Of a stretch of DNA of 64,000 nt, positions 1 through 7,590 are shown piece after piece. Made by a program: the position numbers and the translations under genes. Each line of letters starts with the position of its first letter. The stretch's first letter is position 1. The notes below the pieces were generated by a model. The model did no database searches and was not told the origin of the DNA. It was given only the letters and a program-made list of their open reading frames with translations. This DNA comes from an uncultured Bacteroidales bacterium (GTDB taxonomy: Bacteria > Bacteroidota > Bacteroidia > Bacteroidales > UBA932). Location of the stretch: the NCBI GenBank assembly GCA_944322815.1, contig CALUQB010000011.1:1-64000 (forward strand). The letters run 5' to 3'.

Positions 1-240
1 AGGTTCGAGCCTGAAGTGAAACTTAAATACGAGAAAGAGATGATCACTGAACGGGACTATTACAACATGCTGAACACCGCTAAGGCTGACGGTAGAGCTG
101 ATGGTCTGGCGGAGGGCGAGGCGAAGGGGCGTGAAGAAGGTCTGGCTATGGCTGCAAAAGAGCTGAAGAAACTCGGACTGCCGACAGACATTATCATCAA
201 ATCCACAGGATTATCCGAAGCTCAGATAGCTAAATTGTAG
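1..240 (+). CDS. C-terminal end of a Rpn-family PD-(D/E)XK nuclease/transposase (5' truncated by window edge)
   Basis: The frame is open from base 1, so this is the tail of a longer gene that begins left of the window. What remains is a charged Glu/Arg/Gly/Ala linker (repeats such as GLAEGEAKGREEG) and a short helical end, LKKLGLPTDIIIKSTGLSE, which is typical of the C-terminus of Rpn-type recombination-promoting nucleases (PDDEXK_2 'transposases') in Bacteroidota. The nuclease domain is not in view. An internal ATG at 40 follows a purine-rich stretch and could start a separate short protein; the GTG at 16 is less likely. Two more copies of this tail follow directly. The family call rests on the tail only, so it is moderate. 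Confidence 0.55.
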   Translation, partial: RFEPEVKLKYEKEMITERDYYNMLNTAKADGRADGLAEGEAKGREEGLAMAAKELKKLGLPTDIIIKSTGLSEAQIAKL

Positions 241-679
241 AGAATTGGATAAGCCTGAAGTGAAACTTAAATACGAGAAAGAGATGATCACCGAACGGGA
301 CTATTACAACATGCTGAACACCGCTAAGGCTGATGGTCTGGCGGAGGGCGAGGCCAAAGGCGAAGCGAAGGGACGTGAGGAAGGTAGAGTTGAGGGACGT
401 GAAGAAGGTCTGGCTATGGCTGCAAAAGAGCTGAAGAAACTCGGACTGCCGACAGACATTATCATCAAATCCACAGGATTATCCGAAGCTCAGATAGCTA
501 AATTGTAGAGAATTGGATAAGCCTGAAGTGAAACTTAAATACGAGAAAGAGATGATCACGGAACGGGACTATTACAACATGCTGAATACCGCTAAGGCTG
601 ACGGTCTGGCGGAGGGCGAGGCCAAAGGCGAAGCTAAAGGACGTGAGGAAGGTAGAGTTGAGGGACGTGAAGAAGGTCG
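10..679 (+). repeat. Tandem array of three ~244-268 bp Rpn-tail units
   Basis: Each unit starts with CCTGAAGTGAAACTTAAATA, at 10, 254 and 522, giving periods of 244 and 268 bp. The 24-bp difference is extra linker repeats. Units 1 and 2 are almost identical to their stop codons; unit 3 diverges after about 679. Inside each unit are shorter GAAGG-rich micro-repeats that encode the EG/KG linker. Confidence 0.85.
245..508 (+). CDS. Orphan Rpn-type C-terminal cassette, copy 2
   Basis: This is a second copy of the preceding gene's tail, without a nuclease domain. It repeats KLKYEKEMITERDYYNMLN, an extended EAKG/REEG linker, and the same end (LPTDIIIKSTGLSEAQIAKL) as copy 1. It carries 24 bp more linker than copy 1. 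The first in-frame codon is TTG at 245; the ATG at 284 is the more natural start and would give about 74 residues. It may be a non-functional duplicate, a donor cassette for recombination with the upstream gene, or a small protein like the intragenically encoded RpnS proteins reported to neutralise full-length Rpn nucleases. The last idea is inference. Confidence 0.45.
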   Translation: MDKPEVKLKYEKEMITERDYYNMLNTAKADGLAEGEAKGEAKGREEGRVEGREEGLAMAAKELKKLGLPTDIIIKSTGLSEAQIAKL

Positions 680-827
680 CGCAGAGGGCCTGGCAGAAGG
701 CGAAGTCAAAGGTCGTAATGAAGAAAAGATTCGGATAGCTAAGGCTCTAAAGGAAAATGGAGTGGCTGACAATATCATTGCAGCCACCACTGGAATGCCG
801 GAAGAGCAGATCGCGACTCTTGAATGA
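513..827 (+). CDS. Orphan Rpn-type C-terminal cassette, copy 3 with a different end
   Basis: This is a third copy of the tail. It matches copy 2 through the MITERDYYNMLN segment and the EAKGREEGRVEGREEG linker. It then diverges into a longer linker and a different terminal domain, EEKIRIAKALKENGVADNII...TGMPEEQIATLE. Rpn-family genes often end in such interchangeable helical tails, so this looks like the original 3' end, with copies 1 and 2 inserted upstream by duplication, or the reverse. The likely start is the ATG at 552; the TTG at 513 is the first possible codon. No promoter or strong ribosome-binding site was seen, so expression is uncertain. Confidence 0.45.
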   Translation: MDKPEVKLKYEKEMITERDYYNMLNTAKADGLAEGEAKGEAKGREEGRVEGREEGRAEGLAEGEVKGRNEEKIRIAKALKENGVADNIIAATTGMPEEQIATLE

Positions 828-946
828 CTGCGAATGTAAGAAGCTAAATCCCTTAATATGTCTCGTAAGCGGTTTTGTAAGAACATCAAGCAGACATTCG
901 AAAGCAAACGGGGGTGTTAAGACTGTGCAGTCTTTCGAAGAAATCG

Positions 947-1004
947 TAACGACAGTCCGACGAAATCTCTAGTAAGAGTAGAATACTTCGTCGGACTGTC
1001 GTTA
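947..1004. repeat. 18-bp perfect inverted repeat, 22-nt loop
   Basis: The left arm TAACGACAGTCCGACGAA (947-964) is exactly complementary to the right arm (987-1004). It lies in the 268-bp gap between the Rpn cassettes and the SGNH hydrolase (828-1,095), where I see nothing else. Neither strand has a U-tract after the stem, so it is not a classical intrinsic terminator. It may be a convergent transcription barrier or a small palindromic repeat element. Confidence 0.7.
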
Positions 1005-1095
1005 AAATCAGTTCAAGAGAAAGAGTGTCAAAAAAGGGTACTTTCTGCGCAGGTCTTGAATACACCTTTTGTCGTCATTCTTCATCGGATTCGCG

Positions 1096-2181
1096 TTATT
1101 TTATTCCGTATTTTTTCAGGATTTTCAGTATCGGCTTTTCAATGGAGCGGGCCCATGCCATGTAGCCCATGTCAGAAGGATGCGTGCCGTCTACAGAACT
1201 TTCCCTGGCATCTTTTCCTGTATCAGGGGTGATGAAATAGACATCCTGGTATTTCTTCACGGCTTCATTCATCAGTTTTTCAGCCATATCCATCTTGGCC
1301 TGTTCGTTTTTGTCGTTCGTCAGGCTGAAATTCCTGCTTTCCCTGTAAATCGTCTGCATGAAGATGAGGGGGACGCCGGGGTGTGCTGCCTGTATTTTCT
1401 CTATGAACGGGAAGAGCCTTTCCTCTATCATGGCTGCACCCGGATTTGAAAACGCATCGAAGATGAATGCATCAGCTTCGACATCGGCCAGTACATCTGC
1501 GAAATACGGCTGCATCTTGCAGTTTCCGCTGCATCCCAGACTGAGGATCTGAAGTCCTGTGTGTCTCATGAACTGCATCGGATAGGACATGCCCGGACGG
1601 CTGATGCTAATTCCCTGAGTATAGCTGGAGCCGAAGATGGCTATCCGGTGCCTGAACGGCGACTCCAGGCTTTCTATGGAAGCGCCTTCTTCGATACCTA
1701 TTTTCACTGAGTACATTTCACTGTATATCGGCAGATACAGCATGCATTCTTTTTCCGAATGATCCATATCGCTGATCAGTACCAGAGGCTTGTCGGATTT
1801 CGGGTCGGCGGTCTTGGAGGCTGCATAGGTCCATACCCCGTCTTTCATAATGTACAGGTCATATCCGCGCAGGGCTATTCCCATTGTATTCGGTGCGGTG
1901 TTGTAGTATCCGAATTCGCTTTTTACGGAGATGGTGGAGGAGTTGGTCTTGAAAATCACTGCCAGTCCGGCCGAGCATCTTACCTGTTCGTTTTCTCCCT
2001 TGGTGAATCCCTTGTATTTGCAGGTATCCACGCGGTGGTATGGATTCGGGGTGTCAGGCAGGATTTTGCCTATGAGATTCAGCTCGGATGCTTCCGTGAA
2101 TTCGTACTTGACATTTTTCGGTGTCTGGGCCATAGCTGAAATGCTCATCAGTACGGCAGCGAGAATAAGTATTTTTTTCAT
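1096..2181 (-). CDS. Secreted SGNH/GDSL hydrolase with GxDLY N-terminal domain
   Basis: This is a predicted exported esterase or lipase-like hydrolase of 361 residues. The start at 2181 gives a clean signal peptide (MKKILILAAVLMSISAMAQ); an upstream in-frame ATG (2337) would add 52 residues with no signal character. The N-terminal half carries the GYDLY motif (about 106-110) of the GxDLY domain that precedes this SGNH subfamily. The hydrolase part has block I GSSYTQG (Ser185 or Ser186), a block II-like GCSGN (about 216-220), and block V DGTHPSD (Asp331, His334). Such enzymes usually remove acyl groups from carbohydrates, but the substrate is not visible here. The gene stands alone, and a near-consensus -7 box (TATCTTTA on the minus strand, about 2256-2263) lies upstream. 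Confidence 0.82.
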   Translation of the reverse strand: MKKILILAAVLMSISAMAQTPKNVKYEFTEASELNLIGKILPDTPNPYHRVDTCKYKGFTKGENEQVRCSAGLAVIFKTNSSTISVKSEFGYYNTAPNTMGIALRGYDLYIMKDGVWTYAASKTADPKSDKPLVLISDMDHSEKECMLYLPIYSEMYSVKIGIEEGASIESLESPFRHRIAIFGSSYTQGISISRPGMSYPMQFMRHTGLQILSLGCSGNCKMQPYFADVLADVEADAFIFDAFSNPGAAMIEERLFPFIEKIQAAHPGVPLIFMQTIYRESRNFSLTNDKNEQAKMDMAEKLMNEAVKKYQDVYFITPDTGKDARESSVDGTHPSDMGYMAWARSIEKPILKILKKYGIK

Positions 2182-2436
2182 GTTCTTCTGGTATTGTTTC
2201 AATGTTTCATAACCGGCATCCATGTCATAGCGCATATATTGACGGGATATCCTTGTAAAGATACGAAAAAATCCGGTAATAATGGTATGAAACCGCTGAT
2301 TACTTGCATTGGCAGAATCAAAGTGGAAGCCGTGCACTTATGTGCGATTATAATTTTGTGAATCGTAATTGTTTGATTACTTTTATACATGAAAAAGTAA
2401 GGTACAAGATTATATTATCGATTCTTTATAAGTCCG

Positions 2437-3360
2437 ATGAAGATCATATCGTTTATAGATGCAGAGGTGGAGCCCAGACACGGGAGAGTTCTGGATATAG
2501 GCTGTTTCAGGTCCGATGGCAGAGAGTATCATGGTCGGTCAATACAAAATTTTGCGAACTTTCTGAATGGTACTGATTATTTGTGTGGACATAATATTAT
2601 CAAGCATGATTTAAAATATCTTGAGTCAATATTCCCGGCTATCAGCATGATGAAAGACAGGACGATAGATACATTGTATTGGTCTCCTCTTCTTTTTCCC
2701 AGAAGACCGTATCATGCTCTTCTGAAAGATGATAAGCTGCAGACTGATGAATTAAACAATCCTCTTAATGATGCGAAAAAGGCATGTGATTTATTTAATG
2801 ACGAAGTCACTGCTTTTCTGAAACTGGATGAGAGTCTGAAAGAGATTTATTTCAATCTGCTTGGTCCTGTTCCTGAATTCAAGGCTTTTTTCAAGATTAT
2901 GGATTATTCAGGAGTCCGGAAATTAAACGGCAATTTTATTTCCAAGCTTTTTCAGCCAAGCAAACCTGTCAAAGAAATTGAGCGTCAGATAAAAGAATAT
3001 CTGGATGGTAAGATTTGCACAAATGTTAATCTGGAGAAATACATATTGCCAGAGCCAGTGGCCCTTTCATATGCAATCTCCATAATTGATACAATGGCGG
3101 CTGATAACATGGAACGGTCACTGACTCCTTCATGGGTGTTGAGAAATTTTCCGATGGTGGAACAGATTGTCTTCAAACTCAGATCATCCCCATGCCTTCA
3201 AGGCTGCCCGTATTGCAACTCAGCTTCAGACATTCATTCCGGATTGAAAAGATGGTTCGGTTTCAGTTCATTCAGGACATATGGCGGTGACCCGCTTCAG
3301 GAAAAAGCGGTAAAGGCAGCTATAATCTCCTCTACAGTCTTTAATGAAAGATCAAGTTGA
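2437..3360 (+). CDS. Fusion helicase fragment 1: DEDD exonuclease-like domain and start of RecQ
   Basis: This fragment of 307 codons begins with a DnaQ-like exonuclease signature: FIDAEVE (Asp8, Glu10) and GHNIIKHDL (His57, Asp58). A middle region of unclear fold follows, then a Cys cluster (CLQGCPYC) that may bind zinc. It then enters the RecQ N-terminus with FRTYGGDPLQEKAVKAA. The frame stops at 3360, but homology ends at about 3324. The next codons in frame 2 (from 3326) read SPLQSLMKDQVD, which belongs about 35-40 residues further along the family. The intact protein would have the TGGGKS Walker A in the missing part. Translation from 2437 would give a protein with only the exonuclease-like part intact. 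Confidence 0.75.
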   Translation: MKIISFIDAEVEPRHGRVLDIGCFRSDGREYHGRSIQNFANFLNGTDYLCGHNIIKHDLKYLESIFPAISMMKDRTIDTLYWSPLLFPRRPYHALLKDDKLQTDELNNPLNDAKKACDLFNDEVTAFLKLDESLKEIYFNLLGPVPEFKAFFKIMDYSGVRKLNGNFISKLFQPSKPVKEIERQIKEYLDGKICTNVNLEKYILPEPVALSYAISIIDTMAADNMERSLTPSWVLRNFPMVEQIVFKLRSSPCLQGCPYCNSASDIHSGLKRWFGFSSFRTYGGDPLQEKAVKAAIISSTVFNERSS

Positions 3361-4840
3361 CAATTTGGAAAACAAAGGTATTATAGAAGCTGTGACTGTC
3401 AACGGCTTGCTGGATCCGATTGAACGTGCCAAAGCATTTGAACGGATAGAGAATGGTTCTGCTTCCATTTTGTATGTTTCTCCAGAGGCGTTGCGGTCAG
3501 TTTCAATTGAAAGAATCTTGCTAAAAAGGAGTATCGCCAGATTTGTGATAGATGAAGCTCACTGTTTTTCATCATGGGGACAAGATTTCCGGGTGGATTA
3601 TCTTTATATCGCAGATTTCATCAAATCGATACAGGAAAAGAAGAATTTGCATGAGTGTATTCCTGTATCCTGCTTTACTGCTACGGCCAAGCCACAGGTT
3701 ATTGAAGATATTAAGTTATATTTCAAGAGTCATTTATATGTTGATCTCGAGCTTTTTACCACTGTAGTATCGCGTCCTAATCTTCATTATACCGTATTGC
3801 CGAAGGCTAATGATAAAGAAAAATATCATGCTCTCAGAAGATTACTGGAAGAGAGTGATTCTCCTGCGATAGTGTATGTGATCAGAACAAAAAAAGCTGA
3901 AGAAATAGCTGAGCATTTGAGGCAGGATGGCTTTCTTGCATGTGCATATCACGGCAAAATGAGTGCAGATACGAAAATTGCAAACCAGAATTCATTTATG
4001 AATGGGGATGTTCGGATAATGGTGGCTACTTCGGCATTCGGAATGGGAGTTGACAAGAGTGATGTAGGTCTGGTAATTCATTTTGAAATTTCAGATTCGC
4101 TAGAAAATTATGTGCAAGAGGCCGGACGAGCTGGTAGGGATCAAAATATAGAGGCAGACTGTTATGTACTTTTCAATGAAGAAGACCTATCCAAACATTT
4201 TCTCCTCCTCAATCAGACGAAGATGACAATAAAGGAGATCCGGCAAGTCTGGAAAGCTATTAAGGATTTGACACGATTCCGTTCCAGAATTTCTAACTCT
4301 GCTCTGGAAATAGCGCGACAGGCCGGGTGGGATGACGGTGTTTCAGACATTGAAACCAGAGTGAGGACTGCATTGGCGTCACTTGAACAGTCCGGCTACT
4401 TGAAACGTGGCCAGAATGTGCCGAGGATCTTTGCTACGGGCATTCTTGCCAGAACAGCACAGGAGGCGATAGATAAGATAGAAAATTCTTCAAGATTTGA
4501 TGAAGGCCAGGACAGAGTGCGCGCAATCAGAATAATAAAGATGCTGGTGGCCAGCCGAAGCCGTAAAGGATCATCGCTTGATGAGGCTGAGTCAAGAGTG
4601 GACTATATAAGTGACTTGTTGGGAATCCCGAAGAAAGAGACGGTTCATGTCATCAATCTACTTAGGGAAGAAAAAGTATTAGCCGATTCAAAGGATATCA
4701 CAGCATACCTTCCTAAAGGAGAAAATATAAAAAAACCAATAGCTGCAGTAAATTCTTTTGCTGCTATTGAAAATTTTCTGACCAGTCAAATGGAAGATTG
4801 TAACATAATCAGGTGGAAGTCAGGAATATACTCAAGCTAA
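3344..4840 (+). CDS. Fusion helicase fragment 2: RecQ helicase core lacking Walker A
   Basis: This fragment of 498 codons holds the rest of the RecQ core. Visible motifs are DEAH (Asp70-His73) followed by CFSSWGQDFR, the motif III SCFTATAK, motif V TSAFGMGVD, and motif VI QEAGRAGRD (258-266). After the core comes a winged-helix-like region. The first ATG (3344) falls inside motif Ia (LMKDQVDNL), so the frame starts mid-domain and lacks the P-loop. It ends out of frame near 4800-4840, in a region that should lead into the UvrD-like module. ATPase activity is not expected. It is listed separately because it is a long open frame that an automatic caller would report. Confidence 0.75.
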   Translation: MKDQVDNLENKGIIEAVTVNGLLDPIERAKAFERIENGSASILYVSPEALRSVSIERILLKRSIARFVIDEAHCFSSWGQDFRVDYLYIADFIKSIQEKKNLHECIPVSCFTATAKPQVIEDIKLYFKSHLYVDLELFTTVVSRPNLHYTVLPKANDKEKYHALRRLLEESDSPAIVYVIRTKKAEEIAEHLRQDGFLACAYHGKMSADTKIANQNSFMNGDVRIMVATSAFGMGVDKSDVGLVIHFEISDSLENYVQEAGRAGRDQNIEADCYVLFNEEDLSKHFLLLNQTKMTIKEIRQVWKAIKDLTRFRSRISNSALEIARQAGWDDGVSDIETRVRTALASLEQSGYLKRGQNVPRIFATGILARTAQEAIDKIENSSRFDEGQDRVRAIRIIKMLVASRSRKGSSLDEAESRVDYISDLLGIPKKETVHVINLLREEKVLADSKDITAYLPKGENIKKPIAAVNSFAAIENFLTSQMEDCNIIRWKSGIYSS

Positions 4841-7062
4841 CCGCGATTAAAGCAAAAATACAGGAACGACAAAAACTGGCGCTTTTCATAGTGGAATATA
4901 TTTATGGACTTGCATCTGAAATTTCTGTATCCGCTGACACAGACTATGTACAGTTTTCAATCATGGAATTGAAGGATGCATATGTTAATTCCATTCTCGA
5001 TTCATATAGAGATATTTCTGCTGAGGATGTGGAGGATGCTTTGTTTTATTTGTCAAGAATAGGTGCGGTTAAGATAGAAGGTGGTTTCATGGTCATATAT
5101 AACACAATGACTATTGAAAGACTTGAGATGGACAATAAAAGGCAATACAAAATAGCAGACTATGAGCGGCTTGGAAAATTCTATGAAAACAAGATACAGC
5201 AGATTCATATTGTAGGCGAATATGCCAGGAAAATGATAGATGATTATAAGGATGCTCTACAGTTTGTAGAAGATTATTTTCAGATGGGATATCAGTTTTT
5301 TCTGGCCAAATATTTTAAAAGTAGGCAAAAAGAAATTTCTGTAAATATTACGCCTGTAAAATTCAGGCAGATTTTCGGGGAACTTTCTCCTTCTCAGTTA
5401 AAAATTATCAATGATAAAGATGCAAAATATATAGTAGTCGTGGCAGGTCCCGGAAGTGGAAAAACTCGTGTGCTGGTACATAAACTGGCATCATTGATGA
5501 TGTTGGAGGATATTCGGCATGAACAGCTTTTGATGTTGACTTTTTCACGGGCAGCTGCCAATGAGTTCAGAACCCGGCTTTATGACTTGATAGGCAATGC
5601 TGCTGCTTTTGTCGAAATCAAGACATTCCATTCATATTGCTTTGATTTGCTGGGGAGGGTCGGTAATGTTGAGAAATCTGACGATATTGTCAGGAAGGCG
5701 GTTTCTAAAATTAATGCAAGAGAAGTGGATGTCTGCAGAATTACAAAGGCCGTTCTGGTGATAGATGAAGCTCAGGATATGGATTCTGATGAATTTGAGC
5801 TGGTGAAAACCTTGATGAAGAACAATGAGGATATGCGTGTTATTGCCGTAGGCGATGATGACCAGAATATTTATGAATTCAGGGGGTCAAGTTCGAAATA
5901 TATGAAGGAGATTCTATCAATGCCGGGTGCTGTGAAATATGAACTCCTTGAAAATTATCGCAGCAGACCAAATTTGGTGGAGTTTTCCGACCTTTTTGCT
6001 CATTTTATAACTTCCAGAATGAAAGATACCTCCATTGTTCCTAAACGGGATGGAAAAGGGGAATTGAAGATAGTGAAATATAGTAGCCGGAATCTTGAAA
6101 TCCCGTTGGTTCATAGCATTATGTCAATGAAGTTAACCGGAACAGTAGCTGTGCTTACTACGACAAATATGGAAGCCTTGACTATTGTCGGCTTATTGCA
6201 GAAAAATGGCTTGCCGTCAAGTCTTGTACAGTCTAACGATGGTTTCAGCCTGTCGAGGCTGGCTGAAATTGATTATTTTATGTATGTTGCAGGATTCAAA
6301 AATGATTCCCATATTATAGATGACGATGACTGGATTCGGGCTAAGAGGATGATGTTTGATAGATATGCAGGAAGTGACAAACTTTATTTATGTGACAATC
6401 TATTTCGTGCATTTGAATCAGCGAATCGGAAATTCAAATATAAGTCTGACTTTGAAATATTTTTAGAAGAGTCAGGACTTGAAGATTTCAGCATAGCAGA
6501 TACTTCTGCTATTCATGTATCTACCATACATAAGGTGAAAGGAAAAGAGTTCGATAATGTGTTTCTGCTTTTGGATAATTTCTCTCCTACCTCTGATGCA
6601 TCTCTGCGTCAGTTGTATGTGGCGATAACCAGGGCTAAGGAAAACCTGTATATTCATCTCAACGGGACATTTTTGGATACTATCATAGCTGAAGGAATTG
6701 AAAGTGTATTTGATGGGACAATTTATGGACGTCCGGGATCGGTTTCTTTAAATGCATCAATGAAGGATGTGTGGCTGGATGATTTTGTATTTAGGCAGAA
6801 TCCGGTGTCTAATCTGAGAAGCGGAGGTGAGTTGAACGTAAAAGACGGGAAAATTTGTGATAAAAACGGAAAGGAAGTTGTCAAGCTTTCAAGCGCCATG
6901 TCGGATAAGGTCAATAGTCTGCTTGCTCAAGGTTATATCATGTCTGGAGCTGAGGTAAATTTCATTGTGAAGTGGTGGATGAAGAGTTTGAAAAAAGATA
7001 TTCTGGTCCTGTTGCCGATCTTGCATTTTTCATTGCAGGACAGTAATGATCCGATCTTATAG
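4813..7062 (+). CDS. Fusion helicase fragment 3: UvrD/SF1-like helicase module
   Basis: This frame of 749 codons carries a complete-looking SF1 helicase module. It shows Walker A VVAGPGSGKT (Lys217, Thr218), motif Ia LTFSRAAANEFR, Walker B VIDEAQDMD (Asp318, Glu319), motif III DDDQNIYEFRG, motif IV ENYRSRPNLVEF, motif V STIHKVKGKEFDNV and motif VI YVAITRAKENL. A C-terminal domain ends near 7062. The first codon available is GTG (4813), within the linker, so this is probably the detached C-terminal part of the fusion gene and not an independent gene. If it were translated it might keep ATPase activity. No promoter was recognised in front of it. Confidence 0.78.
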   Translation: MEVRNILKLTAIKAKIQERQKLALFIVEYIYGLASEISVSADTDYVQFSIMELKDAYVNSILDSYRDISAEDVEDALFYLSRIGAVKIEGGFMVIYNTMTIERLEMDNKRQYKIADYERLGKFYENKIQQIHIVGEYARKMIDDYKDALQFVEDYFQMGYQFFLAKYFKSRQKEISVNITPVKFRQIFGELSPSQLKIINDKDAKYIVVVAGPGSGKTRVLVHKLASLMMLEDIRHEQLLMLTFSRAAANEFRTRLYDLIGNAAAFVEIKTFHSYCFDLLGRVGNVEKSDDIVRKAVSKINAREVDVCRITKAVLVIDEAQDMDSDEFELVKTLMKNNEDMRVIAVGDDDQNIYEFRGSSSKYMKEILSMPGAVKYELLENYRSRPNLVEFSDLFAHFITSRMKDTSIVPKRDGKGELKIVKYSSRNLEIPLVHSIMSMKLTGTVAVLTTTNMEALTIVGLLQKNGLPSSLVQSNDGFSLSRLAEIDYFMYVAGFKNDSHIIDDDDWIRAKRMMFDRYAGSDKLYLCDNLFRAFESANRKFKYKSDFEIFLEESGLEDFSIADTSAIHVSTIHKVKGKEFDNVFLLLDNFSPTSDASLRQLYVAITRAKENLYIHLNGTFLDTIIAEGIESVFDGTIYGRPGSVSLNASMKDVWLDDFVFRQNPVSNLRSGGELNVKDGKICDKNGKEVVKLSSAMSDKVNSLLAQGYIMSGAEVNFIVKWWMKSLKKDILVLLPILHFSLQDSNDPIL

Positions 7063-7098
7063 GACTGTTGATAACAAATGAGGGATAATAATATTTCG

Positions 7099-7106
7099 TA
7101 TATTTG
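7099..7106 (+). promoter_or_regulatory. Putative -7 box for bcp (TATATTTG)
   Basis: TATATTTG fits the Bacteroidota -7 consensus TAnnTTTG and lies 31 nt before the chosen bcp start codon. No convincing -33 TTTG is seen at the usual distance. Confidence 0.4.
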
Positions 7107-7137
7107 AAATCAGTTGAACTTGAAAATCAGAAAGAGT

Positions 7138-7590
7138 ATGTTGAAAGAAGGAGACATGATACCGGAGTTCCAGGTACGGGACCAGGACGGGAACACAGTG
7201 ACACAAAAGGATTTCGAAGGGAAGAGAATAGTGCTTTATTTCTATCCGAAAGACAGTACCCCGGGATGTACGGCCGAGGCCTGTAACCTGAGAGACAATT
7301 ATGCTGCACTTCGTGCGGCCGGCTATGAGATCTACGGAGTGAGCAAGGACAGTACTGCATCCCACGGCAGGTTCATAGAGAAGAACGCTCTGCCCTTCAC
7401 ACTCCTCTCGGACCCGTCCACGGAGATGCTTCAGGCATTCGGGGCATGGGGCGAAAAGAAACTTTATGGAAAGGTCAGCATGGGGACGCTGAGGAAGACT
7501 TTCATCATCGCTGCCGACGGTACTGTAGAACGTATCATAGACAAGGTCGACACGAAAAACCATACTGAGCAGATTCTGGGTGTGCAATAA
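7138..7590 (+). CDS. bcp: Thioredoxin-dependent thiol peroxidase (BCP/PrxQ-type peroxiredoxin)
   Basis: This is a cytoplasmic peroxidase of 150 residues that reduces hydrogen peroxide and organic hydroperoxides using thioredoxin. The motif DSTPGCTAEACNLRD has the peroxidatic Cys44 and the resolving Cys49 five residues later, the atypical two-Cys spacing of the BCP/PrxQ group. Length matches the family. The ATG at 7138 starts with MLKEGDMIPEF, the usual N-terminus; a TTG at 7114 would add eight residues. The gene has its own -7 box. Its last 56 bp overlap the 3' end of the convergent efflux permease gene, so the two transcripts are complementary there. Confidence 0.92.
   Translation: MLKEGDMIPEFQVRDQDGNTVTQKDFEGKRIVLYFYPKDSTPGCTAEACNLRDNYAALRAAGYEIYGVSKDSTASHGRFIEKNALPFTLLSDPSTEMLQAFGAWGEKKLYGKVSMGTLRKTFIIAADGTVERIIDKVDTKNHTEQILGVQ

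Larger units (their letters stand above)
2437..7062 (+). pseudogene. Broken exonuclease-RecQ-UvrD fusion helicase (three pieces, two frame breaks)
   Basis: Three overlapping frames together make one long Bacteroidota RecQ-type helicase: a DEDD exonuclease-like N-terminus, a RecQ core, then a UvrD/SF1-like C-terminal helicase. Reading moves from frame 1 to frame 2 near 3324 and back to frame 1 near 4800-4815. At the first break the RecQ Walker A region is absent, not just shifted, so the RecQ motor cannot work as encoded. The second break also seems to have lost sequence in the linker between the modules. The intact gene would be about 1,600 codons by recollection of the family. Confidence 0.8.

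Noticed and set aside
10..700. CRISPR-like or VNTR-type repeat array
   Set aside because: The units are 244-268 bp with coding content and no short repeat-spacer pattern; they are duplicated gene ends.
2437..7062. Three independent helicase genes
   Set aside because: Domain order, overlapping frames and mid-domain starts show one former fusion gene.
2437..7062. Anti-phage defence system
   Set aside because: The RecQ/UvrD fusion is a widespread Bacteroidota chromosomal helicase, and no partner nuclease, methylase or defence gene lies nearby.
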